NCBI GenBank assembly: GCA_020881915.1
Contig: JAJFPB010000002.1
Coordinates: forward strand, 2,046,001 to 2,110,000
DNA: 64,000 nt
Direction: 5' to 3'
From: Paramyrothecium sp. XJ0827
Lineage: Eukaryota; Ascomycota; Sordariomycetes; Hypocreales; Stachybotryaceae
The translations under genes were made by a program, and so were the position numbers. This document shows positions 59,282 to 64,000 of the stretch, piece after piece. Under the pieces are notes generated by a model, which was given only the letters and a program-made list of their open reading frames with translations, made no database searches and was not told where the DNA came from. How positions within the stretch are numbered: position 1 is the first letter of the stretch; each line of letters begins with the position of its first letter.

Positions 59282-60918
59282 ATGTCCACTCGAAACGCCC
59301 TTCGCAGAACAACTTTGCTGCTTGTAGCCCTGGCCCGTCCCGCCACCGTGGCTGCCGACAATGAAGCCTTCGTAACGCCGCTGTCCGAGCAGCCGCCTTG
59401 GGCTACTGAGAATGCTATGCAGCTGAATCTCTCCATTGCCCAGGAATGGTTGCCCCAGCAGTACACGGTTGTCCCATTGACAAATAACCTCGGGGCCAAC
59501 ATGTCCTCGTCTGCTCGCGGAGTATGTCGCCGGACCACGTATTGACGCCAACCTTTCAGTTCTTGCTAACGGGTATATGTAGGTCATATCAGTCATCGGC
59601 GAACTCAAGGCTGCCGAACCATCCGACTACAATGCCATCAACAAACCCACCGATATCGCCTTTCTTTCCTGTGACAACCATAGCGAAGACGAACTCGGCG
59701 GCGACGATCCCAGCAACGACTCATTCATTGGATCCAACAAAATGTTGAATGACCTGATGCGAGCAGACCCGAAAGCCATCATTTTATACTCAGTTCGCAG
59801 CGTTTGGTGCAATCTCGAGTACGACGGCCCGCTTGAGTATACGGCTCTTTTTTCCATGGCAGACCCCAGCGAGTCCATCCAAGTCCTTACCTACCTCAAC
59901 GAAACAGAGAATCCGGTGAAGGCATCCATTACCGGCAGCACGGGACTGTCTCCCGACGATTCCCATCACGGTCCAAACAAATCTTCCGTGGCCATGAGCA
60001 TTCTGTACACAATCACTGGTCTTGTTACGTTACTCTTTGTCGTGATTATAGGCACAGGAGCAGTGAGAGCTCATCGATATCCTGAACGGTATGGCCCACG
60101 AGGGGCGGCGGGTGGACGACCTAGACAGAGCCGAGCCAAAGGCATTGCTCGTGCCGTCCTTGACACCATACCTATCGTCAAGTTTGGAAACCAGCAGCCT
60201 TCCAAGCCAGACCCCGAACTTGAGCTCGAGACCGCGACTACAGATGGCCAGGAAACGGGAACTCGTCGGACTGTCTCCAATGCGAGCAAGGAAATGTCAG
60301 GTGCTACCGCAGCCAATGGAAATTCTGCTGCTACGCCTCGAAACTCGCAGGCTCCTGACCGGCCTTCTGATGTTGGGGAAGCGCAACTAGGCTGTACCAT
60401 TTGTACGGAAGACTTTATGGTCGGGGAAGATGTTAGAGTCCTACCGTGCAGCCACCACTTCCATCCCAACTGCATTGATCCGTGGCTCATCAACGTCTCG
60501 GGAACCTGTCCTCTTTGGTGAGTGATCTATTTGCATATTTACCGCGTTTGTACTAATTAGTTGCAGTCGATTCGACCTTCGACAAGGCCATCCCGGACAT
60601 CTCTCTACAGCAGACGATGCGTCTTCCCTACCCCCTCCATTGGCCTGGGAAACCGAGGATGGCGATGGAGATGGAACCCCAGCACCCCAACGTAACCGTC
60701 TGTCCCGGCTTTTCGACATCAACTGGTTGCGACAGGCTTCTAGAGAGGAGCAGTTGGAGACATTGAGACGCATAGTTGCGGAGCGGCGAGAGCATAACTC
60801 ACTAGAGACAGAGACAGATGGCGAAGAGAGGCGTCAAGGCGTCCGTCTCGCAGACAAGCTGAAGGAGAAATTCCGCATTCGCACGAGGGCTCAATCACCA
60901 CAAAATCATGGATCCTAA
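59282..60918 (+). CDS. Membrane-anchored RING-H2 E3 ubiquitin ligase
   Basis: Exons 59282-59521, 59583-60517 and 60567-60918 encode 508 residues. A signal-peptide-like start (MSTRNALRRTTLLLVALARP) precedes a luminal region of about 190 residues with several N-glycosylation sequons (NLS, NMS, NHS, NDS, NET). One transmembrane helix follows, SILYTITGLVTLLFVVIIGT (about 220-242). The cytosolic part carries a RING-H2 finger: CTICTEDF, then CSHHFHPNCIDPWL, then CPLC completed across the last intron (about 350-396). A charged C-terminal tail ends the protein. The layout matches PA-TM-RING (RNF13/Goliath-like) ligases of the endomembrane system, but I cannot confirm a PA fold in the luminal part. 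Substrates are unknown. Confidence 0.9.
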
Positions 60919-62410
60919 AGCGGATTACAAACGTATTTCTGGGCGAACCAAGAAAATTGGCTGTTGAAGGATTTTGATCCGAACTGAAATTGGCAAGGCT
61001 ATATTGTACGATTGCAAATCAAGGATGAAAGCAAGGGTTTTGGCGTTGGGCATGGCATGGCTATTGGCTCTGCTTTTTTTGGGAATCGGGGTATCAGGGG
61101 CATTGCACGGCGCATTTTTATGGCATGGGATACCTCACACATACATTGAGCACACGCTATGGACTTTAGGAATGGACTCGAGACTGGACAAGTCCAGTCG
61201 ATCGGGATACTGGCATGGGGGAAAGCGAGCTTTGTGTTAATTTGGTTCACTTGTGCTCGGAAGCCGAAGTTGCAGCTTCAACAAATATACACACATGATC
61301 TCACCGGACTAACATTCGGAATGCCTCATCTTCCTTACAAATGATGTTCGCCTGTCCTCTTTCCATCCGTGCTTGTCGTGACATGTCTAGCCACGTCGGT
61401 AGAACATCATCGGGTTACCCATGCAACATGTGCTTCACGGCGGTCACGAGATGCTTGTCCAATTCCTATGGCAGATGATCCTGCTGGACCGGGGGATGCA
61501 GTAGCGAGTACCGCCCGTCCCACGTCACCTTCCAACCTCGAGGGTTTCCGCGGGAGAGGGTGTACAACGCCAGCCAGCCAGCCAGATTGTTGTCGCGACA
61601 ACAATTCCGGTCATCCGACGATCCGTGGACCGCTGCTCCCCGTGTGTAACAGTGAAGTACCGTCTGTCCTGTCACTATGACCCAAGCTTTGTGGCTGGAG
61701 AACGGCAGATGGTGTGTGTGTGTGTGTCTGTGTCTGAGAGAGAAAGGCGTGTGTGTGATCTTTTGATGTATTTTTGCTTTGTTGACATTCCGACTTTTGC
61801 TTTGTTTCCGGGGTCCCCGCATTCCAGAGTCCCCGACGCGCGGGTGATGATTGTCGGTTTCAGAGCACCCATCCTTCAATTTAACCTGCATCAAGCAGCG
61901 GAGAACGATACTTTCTCAGAGAACAAAGCAACAAAGCAACAAAGCAAAAGGCCAACAAAGGAGTCGGTCTGAGGCGAGATCTGCTGAAACAAGGTTCCGG
62001 GAGCATCCGCAGGCCACATTCGTGGTTAATGTTCACGATTGCAGTCCGGGGCAACACAACATTTATACACGCTGGGAACAAGCAGGATAGGGATTGAGTT
62101 CATGAATTCGTAGTTTTTGAACAGCATGGTATATAGTTTAGCCCGCTCCTTGTACCGAGGATGACTCAATGCAATCGAGATATCCGGATAAACGAGTTCA
62201 AGCAAAGCAAGGGCATGTTCCCCGATCCAGGACAGCAGGATCCAAATGGGGAGTCTGCAAACTATGTACATTGAATTGTAGAAGCGCGCCTTTTCCTCTA
62301 AATAACCGATCCCTGATGTCCTCTTCCGTCATGTCTAAGAGGTGAAAATTCCAAAGCAAGTGAATGTAAATGCGCCCAAAACTCAAACGAGGTTGCCGCT
62401 CCAACCGACC
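60919..62410. other. Convergent 3' intergenic region, RING gene / GH128 gene, 1.5 kb
   Basis: Tail-to-tail region, long for 3' flanks. A (GT)n tract with GA extension lies at 61711-61757 and AACAAAGC repeats at 61921-61946. No gene was recognised. Confidence 0.55.
61711..61757 (+). repeat. (GT)n / (GA)n compound microsatellite
   Basis: About 8 GT units, then GTCT/GAGAGA and a second GT run. Confidence 0.85.
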
Positions 62411-63679
62411 TTAGATGGAGGCGTAGATCTGGCCGAAAGAGCTGAGCGAGGACTCAGAGCTCATCAGACTGCTGGTGTCGACCCAGAAGTAAGAGTAGGC
62501 GTGGAGGTAGTCGATGGCGTCAAGCTTGGGAATCATGTTGGTCATGAACTCGGAGATCTGGTTGGCGTCGCCGAGAGGAGCGAACTCGGTCAGCCAGATA
62601 GGGCGGCCGCCGCAAATCTCGTGAGCCTGCTCAATGTGGGTGAGCAGGGTGTCGGCGTACTGAGCCTCGGAGTACCAGTGGACGGCACAGAAGTCAACAG
62701 CGCAGCCACCCTCCTGGGCATCGCAGGCGGCGAAGAAGTTCTTGAGCCAGGTGAGACCCATCTCACCTCCACCGTTGGTGACGGCAGGGGAGCCGACAAG
62801 GACCTTGCCAGAGTACTGGTTCATGTGCTGCTTGTGGAAGGCAGCGGCCTGGGCAGGGGCCATGTTGGCCTGGTCGGCGTGGTCAGGCTCGTTGAAACCG
62901 AGGATAGCCTTAGCACCACCAGCGATGGCGGCCTCAGCCTCCTGGTGCCAGTGACCGAAAGACTTCTCACCCCAGCACATGGGAACGAAGCTGACACTGG
63001 AGTCCAGGTCGGGGGCGCTGGAGGCCCAGTTGTAGGCCCAGCTGCAAGACTCGCAGGCGGCGTTGAAGCTGTTGGCAAGAGCAGCGCTGTTGTAAGCCAT
63101 ACCACGCTTGGAGGGAACGCCGCTGGCGGGGGGTGAAGGAGCAGGCTCCTCGGTGGTGGGGTTCTCAACAACTGGCTGCTCTGGCTGCTCGACGGGTTGC
63201 TCGGGCTGCTCAACAGGTTGCTCTGGCTGCTCGACGGGCTGCTCAGGCTGCTCAACAGGTTGCTCTGGCTGCTCGACGGGCTGCTCGGGCTGCTCAACAG
63301 GTTGCTCGGGCTGCTCAGGCTGCTGGGGCTCCTCAACGACAGGCTGCTCAACGACGGGAGCAATAGAGGTGACCAGAGTGGTGGTAGGAGCCGGAGGAGC
63401 AGGGGGAGGAGCCTCAGTGGTCGGAGGAGGAGGGGCCTCAGTGGTGGTAGGGATCACGACAACCGAAGTGGAGGTGATGATGGGCAGAGAAGGGTCAACA
63501 GCTGGCTCGGTAGGGCCTGGCTCCTGTCCCTCGGTGACATAAACGGTCTCCCAAACAGTTTCCCAGGCAGTCTCGATGGCCCTCTTGGCAATGTTGTGAG
63601 AGTGGCGGTTGTGGTTGTAGGCGGCAGCTTGCTCGGCAAGCGCCGCAACGGCGGCAATGGCAACAATCTTGGAGTGCAT
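62411..63679 (-). CDS. Secreted GH128 endo-beta-1,3-glucanase with repetitive linker
   Basis: A single-exon gene of 422 residues. Residues 1-20 form a signal peptide (MHSKIVAIAAVAALAEQAAA). A Kex2-like NIAKR site follows at about 29-33, then ETAWETVWETVYVTEG, a Thr/Pro-rich stretch and tandem EQPEQPV repeats (about 116-168). A second dibasic site, SKR, sits just before the catalytic domain (about 190-422). The domain has KRGMAYNSAALANSF, LGFNEPDHADQANM with the probable acid/base Glu near 263, VHWYSEAQYADTLLTHIEQ, and RPIWLTEFAPLGD with the probable nucleophile Glu near 364. This matches glycoside hydrolase family 128 (Asl1-like), acting on cell-wall beta-1,3-glucan. The linker probably spans or binds the wall. 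No GPI signal is seen at the C-terminus. Confidence 0.93.
   Translation of the reverse strand: MHSKIVAIAAVAALAEQAAAYNHNRHSHNIAKRAIETAWETVWETVYVTEGQEPGPTEPAVDPSLPIITSTSVVVIPTTTEAPPPPTTEAPPPAPPAPTTTLVTSIAPVVEQPVVEEPQQPEQPEQPVEQPEQPVEQPEQPVEQPEQPVEQPEQPVEQPEQPVEQPEQPVVENPTTEEPAPSPPASGVPSKRGMAYNSAALANSFNAACESCSWAYNWASSAPDLDSSVSFVPMCWGEKSFGHWHQEAEAAIAGGAKAILGFNEPDHADQANMAPAQAAAFHKQHMNQYSGKVLVGSPAVTNGGGEMGLTWLKNFFAACDAQEGGCAVDFCAVHWYSEAQYADTLLTHIEQAHEICGGRPIWLTEFAPLGDANQISEFMTNMIPKLDAIDYLHAYSYFWVDTSSLMSSESSLSSFGQIYASI
63177..63330 (-). repeat. Coding minisatellite, 21-nt unit in 42-nt higher-order period
   Basis: The plus strand repeats a 21-nt unit coding EQPEQPV. Units alternate between a GACGGG and an AACAGG version, so the array has a 42-nt period of about three double units. 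The reading frame is kept throughout. Confidence 0.9.
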
Positions 63680-64000
63680 GTTGCTGATTTTGGTGGTTGT
63701 ATGGATGGTGCAAGATTCGGTTTCTGTTCAGATCAGATCCCAAGGAGTGTGAGATGATGATTGTATGTCGATTGGACAGGTGCGTTTGTCAGAGGATGCT
63801 TGTGATTTGGGCTGTGCTTGTTCAACAAACAAAGACGACGTGACCTGCAAGTGAAGGTGGTTCTGGTTGAGACTCAAGGTGAGCTGAATCAGAGTGGATC
63901 GACGGCGCGGCCGGAGAGAGCGTAAGTGCAGTCTTTCAAAGACGCAGAGAAGGAATGTGAAGAGCCGAAAAGGGCCGGGCGAGAAAGGAAGGACTTTGGT
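63680..64000 (-). promoter_or_regulatory. 5' flank of the GH128 gene
   Basis: 321 bp upstream of the start codon. On the coding strand it includes C/T- and A-rich leader sequence; no TATA box or other clear site is seen before the window ends. Confidence 0.45.

Noticed and set aside
62342..63136. Open frame of 264 codons on the plus strand opposite the GH128 gene
   Set aside because: It is an antisense shadow of a GC-biased coding region with no domain; the minus-strand protein is unmistakable.
63177..63330. Regular spaced repeat suggestive of CRISPR
   Set aside because: Units are directly adjacent, in frame and without unique spacers; it is a coding minisatellite in a eukaryote.

Overview
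This window is nuclear DNA from a filamentous ascomycete (Pezizomycotina). I infer a Sordariomycete, probably Hypocreales, from protein similarity I recognise by eye; no database search was possible. Three things support a filamentous fungus. Genes are split by short introns (about 44-230 nt) with GTRNGT donors and CTRAC/CTGAC branch sites. Pyrimidine-rich leaders precede start codons. The gene set (DASH subunit Dad1, Rho4, a fungal SMRT/NCoR-like Snt1, GH128 glucanase) is fungal. I reconstructed 20 protein-coding genes, and all but the edge-truncated V-ATPase gene and the Myb gene close into complete reading frames. I saw no bacterial operons, CRISPR arrays, secondary-metabolite clusters, tRNA genes or intact transposons.

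Left part (0-29 kb): the 5' end of V-ATPase subunit a (cut by the window edge), an F-box/LRR protein, a long ING/PHD chromatin protein, the Rer2-type cis-prenyltransferase of dolichol synthesis, a nine-exon GH63 glycosidase with an apparent 3-nt micro-exon, mitochondrial ATP synthase OSCP, Mob1, lariat debranching enzyme Dbr1, elongin C, Rho4 GTPase and the DASH subunit Dad1. These are mostly housekeeping and cell-cycle/cytokinesis genes (Mob1, Rho4 and Dad1 lie within 8 kb).

Middle part (29-47 kb): a very large Snt1-like SANT co-repressor (about 2150 residues) with low-complexity tails, deoxyhypusine synthase across a promoter region dense in GGTACC/CCTTA motifs, a divergent pair of NAD(P)-dependent oxidoreductases (aldo-keto reductase and Gfo/Idh/MocA), the wobble-uridine tRNA methyltransferase Trm9, and a Myb/SANT DNA-binding protein.

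Right part (47-64 kb): an unusually long gene-free block (about 8.6 kb) upstream of the Myb gene, then tubulin-folding cofactor B (Alf1), a membrane-anchored RING-H2 E3 ligase, and a secreted GH128 glucanase whose linker is a coding minisatellite.

No obviously new multi-gene system is visible. The points most worth checking are the 3-nt micro-exon, the in-frame 63-nt intron of the ING gene, a protein-like orphan fragment beside an AT-rich tract near 1.4 kb, the 8.6-kb gene-free block, and the dispersed GGTACC/CCTTA motif family.
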